From NCBI GenBank assembly GCA_020440405.1, contig JAGROF010000054.1, positions 1-7,249 of the forward strand: a stretch of DNA of 7,249 bases. Direction: 5' to 3'. This stretch comes from Chlamydiia bacterium (GTDB lineage Bacteria; Chlamydiota; Chlamydiia; Chlamydiales; Simkaniaceae). Of the stretch, positions 1-6,697 are shown piece after piece. The translations under genes were made by a program, and so were the position numbers. Each line of letters opens with the position of its first letter. Positions within the stretch are counted from its first letter, which is position 1. Below the pieces are notes generated by a model. The model did no database searches and was not told the DNA's origin. It saw only the letters and a program-made list of their open reading frames with translations.

Positions 1-676
1 TTTCTTGCCCTCCCCCTGTGAGAAGGGGAGTAAGTTTTAGGGAGGGGCGCACAAGGACAAATCCGACCCCTTTCGGTCCATGAAACTTATGGGCTGAAAA
101 AGCCATAGCAGAAACCCCTTCTGGAATGGTGAGCCGTTCTTTTCCCATCCAAGCGACCCCATCGATAATCAGAGGGACACCTGCAGAGCGGGCAATGGCA
201 GCCATTTTTTCTAGGTCGACTTTTACACCGGTTTCGCTGTTTGCTGCTGTTAAAACAATGAGCTGTGTCTCGGGGCGCAGAGCTTTTTGTAGGTCGACGG
301 GACTAGGAGCTCCAAAGGGACTTACAGGAAGGAAAGTAACAGCAGCGCCATTTTCTGCTAGTTCTTTTAGGGTATTGTAAGTGCAGGCATGGTCAATGGA
401 GGTACTGATGATATGCCCTTGGGGATCTTTGAGGGCTCCACGGATGAGTAAATTCATCCCTTCGGTCCCTCCTGAAGTAAAAAGGATTTCGCTTGTCTTG
501 ACTCCTAAAAAAGAGGCAATTTGGCTTCGACAGCTCGAGAGGACTTTTTTTCCTTCTTGACCAAAGGTATGAATGGAGGAAGGGTTTCTGGGAGGGGCTG
601 CAAGCTCCTCAATCATGGCATCTAAAACAGCAGGGTCAAGCTGTGTTGTCGCGTTATTATCTAGATAAATTCTCAT
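1..676 (-). CDS. NifS/IscS-like PLP-dependent aminotransferase (cysteine desulfurase family), N-terminal part; runs off the left edge
   Basis: The frame is open from the ATG at 676 to the window edge (225 codons; the C-terminus is missing). It reads as a class V, PLP-fold NifS-type enzyme, a family that takes sulfur from cysteine for Fe-S or other sulfur-bearing cofactors in the cytosol. Visible motifs in order are the N-terminal YLDNNATT, NPSSIHTFG, the TSGGTEGMN phosphate-binding turn, a stacking His at about residue 96 (SIDHACTY), NSETG, the PLP-contacting Asp172 (IIDGVAW), the Schiff-base Lys197 (SAHKFHGPKG) and GGGQE at the edge. The Gln that normally follows the Asp by three residues is Ala175. 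The catalytic Cys loop lies outside the window, so desulfurase activity cannot be judged. The start overlaps the 3' end of the PP2C gene by 20 bp and has no good ribosome binding site, which suggests translational coupling. The PP2C-NifS pairing matches C. trachomatis CT259/CT258 from memory. Confidence 0.93.
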   Translation of the reverse strand, partial: MRIYLDNNATTQLDPAVLDAMIEELAAPPRNPSSIHTFGQEGKKVLSSCRSQIASFLGVKTSEILFTSGGTEGMNLLIRGALKDPQGHIISTSIDHACTYNTLKELAENGAAVTFLPVSPFGAPSPVDLQKALRPETQLIVLTAANSETGVKVDLEKMAAIARSAGVPLIIDGVAWMGKERLTIPEGVSAMAFSAHKFHGPKGVGFVLVRPSLKLTPLLTGGGQE

Positions 677-1430
677 CTTCTGTTTTGACAATGACAACGG
701 TGACGTTATCGAGACCCCCTTGTTGCTTTGCCTGCTCGACAAGGGCCGTTGTGGCGCTTTTTATATCCTTTGCATTTTTTAAAATGTTGGCGATCTCTTC
801 ATCAGACACTTGGTCAGTGAGACCGTCACTGCACATCAAGTATATATCATGGGGGCTTACTGGGGCAATATGGATTTCTGCTTCGACATCCATTTGAGTC
901 CCAATGGCTCGAGTTAAAATGTTTTTATAGGGAAGATCTTGCGATTTTTCTTTTGAAACCTGTCCCTGTTCCACCATTTTATTGGTGAGAGAATGGTCAT
1001 CGGTCAGTTGGTCAAGCAGTCCATCACGAAATCGGTAGATCCGACTATCCCCCACGTGGCCATAGATCAGGGAGCGTTCGTGAAAAAGAAGGGTACATAG
1101 GGTGGTCCCCATTCCAGCATAGGCCTTTTTCTTTTTACCAAGATGGTGGACCCAGCTATTTGCATTCTCAATGCACAGCTTATTGAAAGAAGAGAGATCA
1201 AAGATATTCCACTCCCGCTCTGAAGAAACAAACAATTCCTCAACTGAAGCGCAGACAAAGCGGACAGCTTCTTTTGCCGCGACTTCCCCTGCATTGTGAC
1301 CTCCCATCCCATCAGCAAGGACAAAAAAGCCATACTCATGGAGATTTAAAAAGACATCTTCGTTATTTGTCCGGACATGACCGACATCTGTGAGCCCATA
1401 ACACGACAGAGGAAAAGCATAGCGGTTCAT
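657..1430 (-). CDS. PP2C-family (PPM) protein serine/threonine phosphatase
   Basis: This 257-residue protein is one complete bacterial PP2C domain with no membrane segment. PP2C enzymes are cytosolic metal-dependent phosphatases that reverse Hanks-type Ser/Thr kinase signalling. The motifs run in the usual order: TDVGHVRTNNEDVF (Arg20, Asp25), VLADGMGGHNAGE (metal-binding Asp40 and Gly41), GMGTTL (106-111), HVGDSRIYRFRDG (Asp128), LTDDHSLT, ILTRAIGT, MCSDGLTDQVSD (Asp202) and GLDNVTV (Asp241). All expected metal-binding Asp residues are present, so it should be active. The start is fixed by an AGGAGG at 1440-1445, 9 nt before the ATG, and the ATG overlaps the serpin stop by 4 bp (ATGA). It looks like the orthologue of the chlamydial phosphatase CT259/CppA, which is paired with a NifS-like gene in C. 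trachomatis too; this is from memory. No kinase gene is visible in the window. Confidence 0.96.
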   Translation of the reverse strand: MNRYAFPLSCYGLTDVGHVRTNNEDVFLNLHEYGFFVLADGMGGHNAGEVAAKEAVRFVCASVEELFVSSEREWNIFDLSSFNKLCIENANSWVHHLGKKKKAYAGMGTTLCTLLFHERSLIYGHVGDSRIYRFRDGLLDQLTDDHSLTNKMVEQGQVSKEKSQDLPYKNILTRAIGTQMDVEAEIHIAPVSPHDIYLMCSDGLTDQVSDEEIANILKNAKDIKSATTALVEQAKQQGGLDNVTVVIVKTEDENLSR

Positions 1431-2659
1431 GAGGACTGCCCTCCTGTCACTTCAACGATCCCTGTTTCAACTGGGTTTTGACATTCTCCAAGGAAGAGGA
1501 GAAGGCCGGTGTCAAAGTCATAGATCGCATAGAGAAAGGGGCGGTCTGCTACAAAAGAAGCCTCAGCATCTGGTCGCGTGGATTTTAAACTAAAAGAAGT
1601 TCCTGTTGCGGCAGCGGCAAAAATCCCTCCCTCATCAATTGAAAGGACATTTTGCTGGAAGGATTTGTTAATCATTAAGTTCTTTGTGCCATCAATGCCT
1701 GAGAAATCTGCAGATCGGGTGAGGGCCGAATTGATTCCTAGCGCGCGATAGAGAGGGATGAGGTTAACTTTTTGAGATGTGATAAATTTGGGGATAGAGA
1801 CGTCAACACTTGTTCGCCTCAGCTGACTGAGGTAGGTTAAAAACCCTTCAGGCTTGGATTCGTCTTGAGAGTAGTAAAAATTGTAGATGTTGTCCGATGC
1901 TTTGCGCGGGAGAAACACCACAAAGGCAAGGTGAGAATCAAGACTCTCAATCTCTAAAGCGACAACTTGGGTGTCTTCATTCTCAAAATAATAAAAGTCA
2001 TTGACCTGTCGCATCATTTTGCACAGAACCGTGTTTCCATCGTATTGCGTAAAAGGGTGGGTGCCCGTGCTTTGAGTAAGAAACGGGCTTTTCCAACTCC
2101 CTTTCACGAGGAGATTATTCAGTAAGATCATGCGTGTGGAACTAGAAATATCCGAGGGATTTATAAAGTTTTGGATTTTTTCGTGCGATTTGTCATAGAC
2201 CCATGCGTTAATTTTACGTGCAGCAATTTGAGGTTTTGCGAAATTGACGAGCTGGATCTCTCCATTAAACCCCTTTTTTACGATAGATTGGTAGGAGCTT
2301 AGGATATGGGCATCCGTATCCACCCACATGGCATTGGAGATTTCGACCTTTCCAGCTTCCGTTAGATGATTGGCTAGAGAAAGATAGGCTGGAACAACTT
2401 GGTTTTGAGGGAGGGTTAAATGCAGTCCTGCAGCGATTTGATGGGCGGTTTCCCCTTTAGCTCCCATGTATGCCATGAGAAGGGAGGAACTAATGGCTAA
2501 GGGAGACATGATCGTATTATGGGATTTATCCATAATGTAGTAGAGAAACATCCCTGTGTGGTTGATACTTTTTGCTAAATCCCTATCGATGCCAAACCCC
2601 TTCAGGGGAGTCACCAGGATGAAGAGGGTGAGAAAGAAATGCTGAAGCAACCTGCGCAT
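1427..2659 (-). CDS. Exported serpin (serine/cysteine protease inhibitor, family I4-type fold)
   Basis: This is a 410-residue full-length serpin. An ATG at 2659 is preferred because GAGGA lies 8 nt upstream (2668-2672). A GTG at 2674, directly after the preceding stop, would add five residues but has no ribosome binding site. Residues 1-23 are a signal peptide (two Arg, a long hydrophobic core, likely cleavage after GFG). Serpin landmarks are NTIMSPLAISSSL (helix B), INAWV, NNLLVKGSW (conserved Asn181 and breach Trp189), the hinge SIDEGGIFAAAATG (Glu343 as P17, four Ala as P12-P9) and FVADRPFLYAI at 369-379, which fits the PROSITE serpin signature. Counting 17 from the hinge Glu puts P1-P1' at Lys359-Ser360, suggesting a trypsin-like target. 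Odd points are P14 Ile, P13 Phe, and shutter residues Ala55 (usually Ser) and Gln335 (usually His). Whether it stays periplasmic or is released is unknown. It lies between the CPBP gene (15 bp gap) and PP2C (4 bp overlap). Confidence 0.95.
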   Translation of the reverse strand: MRRLLQHFFLTLFILVTPLKGFGIDRDLAKSINHTGMFLYYIMDKSHNTIMSPLAISSSLLMAYMGAKGETAHQIAAGLHLTLPQNQVVPAYLSLANHLTEAGKVEISNAMWVDTDAHILSSYQSIVKKGFNGEIQLVNFAKPQIAARKINAWVYDKSHEKIQNFINPSDISSSTRMILLNNLLVKGSWKSPFLTQSTGTHPFTQYDGNTVLCKMMRQVNDFYYFENEDTQVVALEIESLDSHLAFVVFLPRKASDNIYNFYYSQDESKPEGFLTYLSQLRRTSVDVSIPKFITSQKVNLIPLYRALGINSALTRSADFSGIDGTKNLMINKSFQQNVLSIDEGGIFAAAATGTSFSLKSTRPDAEASFVADRPFLYAIYDFDTGLLLFLGECQNPVETGIVEVTGGQSS

Positions 2660-2674
2660 AGGGAGTGTCCTCAC

Positions 2675-3523
2675 TTACTGATTAAACCAAAGAATACGGA
2701 TAACACTTATTGAATTGAATGTCATGTGTAAAGCGATCGGAGCAAAAAGAGAGCGTTGCCGTTCATAGAGAAATCCTAAAAAGAGAGCGAGTGTGAAAAG
2801 AGATACAAGAAGAGAAAAATTGCTCAATCCCTGCTGAGGAGAAAAGTGGAACAAGGCAAAGATAGCTGCAGAAAGGACGAGCGCAGGAAGAAGCGAGAGG
2901 CGTTTCTTAAGATATGTGTAGAGAAAGCCTCGAAACACCAATTCTTCAATCACTGGTGCGGCAATGAGAATGGCAAAGAGCGCAATCGCAAGGAGAAAAG
3001 GGGACTCCTTTGCCAGCTTCAAATAACGCACGGCTAATTGATCGACAGGAACAAATCCTGTGAGCACATGCGTTAAGAACTCAATGATTTGACTGACAGC
3101 GCCCACAAGAGGAAAGGCAAGAACCCAAGTGAGAATGCCGAGACCAAAATCTTCTAAGACACACACCAAATGTTTTCGCTGCGGATGAATCCATAAAGCG
3201 AGCCGCGTTTCTTTATCTTGGATGAGCCACAGGATTAAAAGATAGCCAATGACCCAACACAGAGATACAGTTTGAAGGAGGGTCATTAAAAGGGCGGGAC
3301 GATGATGCGCAAGCTCTTGAAGGACATTTCCCATCAAGCGTACACTAATCGGAGCAATGATAAAAAACAGCAAGAGATATCCCACGACTCCCACAAGGGG
3401 ATAGCGCAGAGACATCTTTAAAGGGGGGAGAGATTTTAAACGAAAAAAGTGGAAGCTAAGAGCAACCCATAGAAAGCCCGCTGCTACAATGGCAAGAAAC
3501 AATCCAAGCGTGAGGTGACCCAT
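2675..3523 (-). CDS. CPBP-family (Rce1/ABI) integral membrane protein, putative metalloprotease
   Basis: This 282-residue, very hydrophobic protein has about eight predicted membrane segments (near 4-26, 40-61, 78-102, 124-152, 175-192, 209-226, 233-253 and 261-278). The C-terminal half carries the full CPBP (CAAX protease and bacteriocin-processing) motif set: EELVFRG with Glu193, Glu194 and Arg198; FALFH with His226; and HMTFN with His266 and Asn270. These residues form the intramembrane active site in Rce1-type enzymes, so catalysis is plausible. The bacterial family has very varied or unknown substrates, and no CAAX or bacteriocin substrate is visible here. The start has only a weak, close ribosome binding site (GGTAGG, 3 nt before the ATG). 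It follows the lipoprotein gene by 24 bp, and its stop lies 15 bp before the preferred serpin ATG. It probably sits in the inner membrane; its role is not known. Confidence 0.93.
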   Translation of the reverse strand: MGHLTLGLFLAIVAAGFLWVALSFHFFRLKSLPPLKMSLRYPLVGVVGYLLLFFIIAPISVRLMGNVLQELAHHRPALLMTLLQTVSLCWVIGYLLILWLIQDKETRLALWIHPQRKHLVCVLEDFGLGILTWVLAFPLVGAVSQIIEFLTHVLTGFVPVDQLAVRYLKLAKESPFLLAIALFAILIAAPVIEELVFRGFLYTYLKKRLSLLPALVLSAAIFALFHFSPQQGLSNFSLLVSLFTLALFLGFLYERQRSLFAPIALHMTFNSISVIRILWFNQ

Positions 3524-3547
3524 GAACCTACCCAGTTGTAGATAAGT

Positions 3548-4216
3548 TCAATGACTCTTAGAAAGGAGGATGTAGTCCTCAATCCGTTTCACAACTTCTT
3601 TAGAAAACTGTGCATGGGCAAGGCCCATTGGAGAGACCATAAAGGTCATTTTCTTCCATCTTTCGGGATTAGATTCTTGGAGATTTGAGGGTTTAGGGAT
3701 CAAATGATCTTGATGGACAAATTCCTGCAAAATGACTTCTGGTTGATCTCCTCGGAGATCAAAGACACGGATCCGCATCGTTAGAGAGAGCTCAGTAGAA
3801 GGGGTGAGTTTATCAATAAAGCTTCCCTTAAGAGGTTTAGTATGGATGTCATGCTCTACAAGTTCCGCAAAAACCACAAATTCTTGGTTTTGAAATGCCT
3901 CTTTAATCCAATCGGTTTGTGTACTAAAAGGGTTGTCCTCTTCACTTAAATCAGCAATCACTTGATTCACGATATCAGGAGAACTTAAGTAAAAGTTGCT
4001 TCGTTTCTGAAGACGTGTACGGAGTTGACTGGTAAATTCCTCTGAAAGGCTCCAACCAATTTCTGCAGAGGAGCGGTCAAAGACAGGAATAAAAGCCACC
4101 GTTGGCTTAGCTCTCCCATCATCATGAAAACGCGTTGCTTGATCATAACTAGTATATGTAGAACACCCAAAGAGGGCAAAACATAAGGTAAAAACTAAAC
4201 CCAATCGCTTCAACAT
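3548..4216 (-). CDS. Predicted lipoprotein, unknown function, with a possible CsgG/LpoB-like alpha/beta domain
   Basis: This is a 222-residue lipoprotein. The second ATG (4216) is chosen because GGAG at 4223-4226 sits 6 nt upstream and gives a compact signal peptide (MLKRLGLVFTL...). The ATG at 4228 would add four residues without a ribosome binding site. The lipobox is LFGC, with the lipidated cysteine at residue 18 followed by Ser-Thr, so outer-membrane attachment facing the periplasm is likely. The mature part starts with a strand (TVAFIPVFDRS), a helix (SEEFTSQLRTRLQKR) and NFYLSS, followed by further predicted strands near EFVVFAELVEHD and LSLTMRIRVFDLRG. This order resembles the CsgG/LpoB/TolB-N type of small alpha/beta domain, but the family call is by eye and weak. 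It lies 45 bp after glgX and 24 bp before the CPBP gene. A homologue among chlamydial lipoproteins is likely but was not identified with certainty. Confidence 0.88.
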   Translation of the reverse strand: MLKRLGLVFTLCFALFGCSTYTSYDQATRFHDDGRAKPTVAFIPVFDRSSAEIGWSLSEEFTSQLRTRLQKRSNFYLSSPDIVNQVIADLSEEDNPFSTQTDWIKEAFQNQEFVVFAELVEHDIHTKPLKGSFIDKLTPSTELSLTMRIRVFDLRGDQPEVILQEFVHQDHLIPKPSNLQESNPERWKKMTFMVSPMGLAHAQFSKEVVKRIEDYILLSKSH

Positions 4217-4261
4217 GACTGACTCCATCGCGTTAAAATTGTAAGAATAACCGATACGCCT

Positions 4262-6049
4262 TTAAGTAGCAATGAGGAGAATGCTACTAAAGGGGTGTAA
4301 GCAGTATTCTGACGTAAAACTTTCCCCTTCTTCATAGGTATCGATGACCCGTTTCCAATCCCTTTCAGGAAGTGTCCATGTCAAAGATGTATCTGAAGGG
4401 TTAAATGCAACAAGGATCTTTTCGTTGATAATACATGCTAGAAAAGGGAGGTCGATCCATTCAACAGTTTTAATCGGTGTCAGATGGGTTTTCCGAAAGG
4501 TAATCAGTTCTCTTAAATAGTCTTGCAGCCCCTCTTGATTCCACTGAAAGTAATTGAGGCTATTGTCTTGACACCACGTATTGTTATTTCCCTTTTTGGT
4601 GTGGCCATACTCATCCCCCACAAGGAGCATCGGGATCCCTTGTGCCACCAATAGCGCCAGGAAAAAATTCTTCATTTGCCTGGTGCGGAGACGATTGATT
4701 TCGACTGTATCTGTGGGGCCTTCCACGCCGCAATTCCATGAGAGGTTATCATTGGATCCATCTTGATTTCCCTCACCGTTTGCCTCATTATGCTTCTCGT
4801 TATAGGAAACAAGGTCTCGCAGAGTGAATCCATCATGAATCGTGATAAAATTGTAACTTTTTGAAGGGGTTTCATAAAGATCAGGAGAGCCAAGCAAGCG
4901 GGTTTTCATGACCTCTTTGTTGCCATCTCCTCGGATGAAATGGCGGACATCATCTCGAAACTTTCCATTCCACTCTCCAAAGCGGTAAGAGGGAAATTTT
5001 CCCAATTGATAAAGACCCGCGGCGTCCCATGCCTCAGCAATCAACTTTGTGGGTCCTAGAATTGGATCACGCTCGATCATTTGAAGAACTGGGGGATTTT
5101 CCAAAGGGGATCCATCTTGTCCTCGTGTAAGAATGGGGGCCAAGTCAAAACGAAACCCATCGATATGATACTCCTCCACAAAGTGTCGCAAAGAGTCCAC
5201 AATTAAATGTGCTACAGCAGGGTGGTTACAGTTGAGTGTATTTCCGCACCCCGAATAATTATGATATCCATTTGCATCGACAATGTAGTACGACGCATTA
5301 TCAATCCCGCGCAGCGAATAGTAATACTCAGGAAACGAGCCCTCGTTTGTATGGTTATAGACCACATCCAAAATCACCTCAATCCCCGCCTGATGACAGG
5401 CTTTGACCAGTGCTTTGAGCTCCTGTGCAGAACCATAAGGGCGCATCGGACAAAAAAAGTTTGCTGTTGAATAACCCCAGAAATTTAGACGTTGTGGGTG
5501 CTCTCGTTCATTAAATGTGTGAATCGGAAGGAGCTCAATCGCATTGACCCCCAAATCCTTTAAATAGGGAATCTTTTCGATCATCCCTAGGAACGTTCCA
5601 GGGTGCTTCACTCCACTTGAAGGATCCTGTGTAAAGCCCCGTACATGGAGCTCATAGAGGATCATGTTTTCAGGAGGAATAAAAGGGCGGGAGTCTCCCT
5701 CCCAGTCGAAAGGTTCGGGAGGAGTGACTACTCCTCGAGTGGGCCTTTGAGGCGCATTCCAAACCGGAGACCGGTTTAAGAGCGTGGCATAAGGGTCGAT
5801 AAGGTCCATTTCACGATTAAACAAATGCCCCTGCTGCGGCTCATAAGGACCGTCGCAGCGATAGGTATACTCAAACGTTTGCGGAAGATTTTCAAGCGTT
5901 ATTTCCCAAATGTCCCCTTCACGTTTTAGCTCTACCTCATGAAAAGGATCCGCTCCTTCCACCTCAAAGAGGCGCAGGAGCACTCCTGTTGCATGCTTTG
6001 AAAACAGAGCAAAATGGGTCTTAGAGCTTGACTGTGTTACACCCAACAT
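4262..6049 (-). CDS. glgX: Glycogen debranching enzyme GlgX (GH13 isoamylase type)
   Basis: This 595-residue protein hydrolyses alpha-1,6 branch points in (limit-dextrin) glycogen. An N-terminal CBM48-like domain (THFALFSKHATGV, about 11-85) is followed by a GH13 barrel. The barrel holds region I LDVVYNH (Asp228, His233), region II DGFRFDLA (nucleophile Asp302), region III LIAEAWD (acid/base Glu339) and region IV TIHDGF (Asp406). Further GlgX/isoamylase marks are GYHNYSGCGNTLN, HNEANGEGNQDGSN, GIPMLLVGDEYGHT and GNNNTWCQDN. All catalytic residues are present. It is shorter than the E. coli enzyme (about 657). The ATG at 6049 is the first possible start, because an in-frame TAA lies three codons upstream, and it has no Shine-Dalgarno sequence. 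A promoter-like motif lies just ahead (6057-6085). C. trachomatis glgX (CT042) is numbered next to slc1 (CT043), as is nearly the case here. Chlamydial glycogen enzymes have been reported to act in the inclusion lumen; whether this one is secreted cannot be read from the sequence. Confidence 0.97.
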   Translation of the reverse strand: MLGVTQSSSKTHFALFSKHATGVLLRLFEVEGADPFHEVELKREGDIWEITLENLPQTFEYTYRCDGPYEPQQGHLFNREMDLIDPYATLLNRSPVWNAPQRPTRGVVTPPEPFDWEGDSRPFIPPENMILYELHVRGFTQDPSSGVKHPGTFLGMIEKIPYLKDLGVNAIELLPIHTFNEREHPQRLNFWGYSTANFFCPMRPYGSAQELKALVKACHQAGIEVILDVVYNHTNEGSFPEYYYSLRGIDNASYYIVDANGYHNYSGCGNTLNCNHPAVAHLIVDSLRHFVEEYHIDGFRFDLAPILTRGQDGSPLENPPVLQMIERDPILGPTKLIAEAWDAAGLYQLGKFPSYRFGEWNGKFRDDVRHFIRGDGNKEVMKTRLLGSPDLYETPSKSYNFITIHDGFTLRDLVSYNEKHNEANGEGNQDGSNDNLSWNCGVEGPTDTVEINRLRTRQMKNFFLALLVAQGIPMLLVGDEYGHTKKGNNNTWCQDNSLNYFQWNQEGLQDYLRELITFRKTHLTPIKTVEWIDLPFLACIINEKILVAFNPSDTSLTWTLPERDWKRVIDTYEEGESFTSEYCLHPFSSILLIAT

Positions 6050-6056
6050 ACTTTGT

Positions 6057-6085
6057 TATATAAAGTGTTTGACTCTCATCAGCAA
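6057..6085 (-). promoter_or_regulatory. Candidate promoter of glgX
   Basis: Reading on the minus strand, TTGCTG (6080-6085) is followed by a 17-nt spacer and TATATA (6057-6062). This is a good match to a housekeeping (sigma-66/sigma-70 type) promoter. Only 7 nt separate the end of the -10 element from the glgX ATG, so a transcript would start at or just before the start codon. The glgX ATG also lacks a Shine-Dalgarno sequence, which fits leaderless translation. It is inferred from sequence only; an AT-rich gap can produce such a match by chance. Confidence 0.5.
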
Positions 6086-6140
6086 TAGAAATTTTCAGAG
6101 GAGATTAAAGAGTCTATTTGGCCATCATAAGCCTTTCCTT

Positions 6141-6680
6141 CTACTTTATCGCTTTTGAATGGGATGCTTGAGCAAAATACACACGCCATAAGTTTCTCGT
6201 TGCATAGGTATTTCGGGGGTCTAACGTGATAATCCATTTAAAACACTTTTCAGCTGCATCTAAATTTCTAAGAGCTAAACTTCCCTTTAAAAATCCGCTT
6301 TCCAAAAGAGCCTTTCCCAGATATTCCCAGACCCTAATATTTGTATGTTCCTCTTCTAAGACTCTACAAAAGAGGTCTTTAGCTGTATTAAGTTTATACA
6401 TTTTTAGAAGCCCTTTTAAGAATTGAGCTTGGATCAGATAAACAACTCCTAATTGCTCTGTAACGACAAGATTATAGGGGTTTTGGGTTAAGGCCTGTTC
6501 TAAATGGCATTGGATTTGAGGGAGAAGTTCTTTGTTTCTGCTTTTTAAATACAGCTCTAGCAGGTTCTTTCCGATCTCCGCAAAGGTTTGTGAGTTTTGA
6601 GAGGTTCTAAATCTATATTGAGGAGGAAACTCACTAAAAGGATTAGCTTGTTGTGTTTGTTGTAAAGGGGCAATATCCAT
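6141..6680 (-). CDS. Small protein with three 43-residue TPR-like repeats, unknown function
   Basis: This is a 179-residue protein with no signal peptide or membrane segment. After a polar, Gln-rich N-terminus of about 30 residues, it has three tandem repeats with an exact 43-residue period, beginning at YLKS (44), FLKG (87) and FLKG (130). Repeats 2 and 3 share FLKG-x-L, a Leu at offset 10, an Ala at 13, a Phe at 17 and a hydrophobic pair at 20-21. Around VWEYLGKALLES and DAAEKCFKWIITLDP the spacing fits a 34-residue TPR with about nine extra residues between helices A and B. Such proteins are helical scaffolds for protein binding. A chaperone role linked to type III secretion can be imagined from the nearby Slc1-like gene, but it does not look like the SycD/LcrH family. 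The ATG has a strong ribosome binding site, AGGAG at 6686-6690 with 5 nt spacing. It lies 91 bp before glgX. Confidence 0.88.
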   Translation of the reverse strand: MDIAPLQQTQQANPFSEFPPQYRFRTSQNSQTFAEIGKNLLELYLKSRNKELLPQIQCHLEQALTQNPYNLVVTEQLGVVYLIQAQFLKGLLKMYKLNTAKDLFCRVLEEEHTNIRVWEYLGKALLESGFLKGSLALRNLDAAEKCFKWIITLDPRNTYATRNLWRVYFAQASHSKAIK

Positions 6681-6697
6681 TTTTACTCCTAATTCTT

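Noticed and set aside
126..380. 84-codon + strand ORF
   Set aside because: It lies wholly antisense to the NifS-like gene, whose conserved motifs run through this stretch.
643..897. 84-codon + strand ORF
   Set aside because: It is antisense to the PP2C gene and has no recognisable features.
1067..1339. 90-codon minus-strand ORF
   Set aside because: It is another frame inside the PP2C gene, which has all its motifs in the longer frame.
2660..2674. GTG start for the serpin directly after the CPBP stop
   Set aside because: There is no ribosome binding site before the GTG, while the ATG at 2659 has GAGGA 8 nt upstream and begins a cleaner signal peptide.
2846..3037. 63-codon + strand ORF rich in Lys, Arg and Glu
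   Set aside because: It is antisense to the hydrophobic CPBP gene; the charged composition is the expected shadow of membrane-segment codons.
3985..4179. 64-codon minus-strand ORF
   Set aside because: It is a shifted frame inside the lipoprotein gene.
4227..4255. Imperfect hairpin (8 bp with one bulge, 12-nt loop) between glgX and the lipoprotein
   Set aside because: The stem is AT-rich, the loop is long and no T-run follows in the direction of transcription, so it is not a terminator; it may be chance.
4672..4893. 73-codon minus-strand ORF
   Set aside because: It is a shifted frame within glgX, which is continuous through this stretch.
5207..5470. 87-codon + strand ORF
   Set aside because: It is antisense to the catalytic barrel of glgX.
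6226..6426. 66-codon + strand ORF
   Set aside because: It is antisense to the repeat units of the TPR-like gene.
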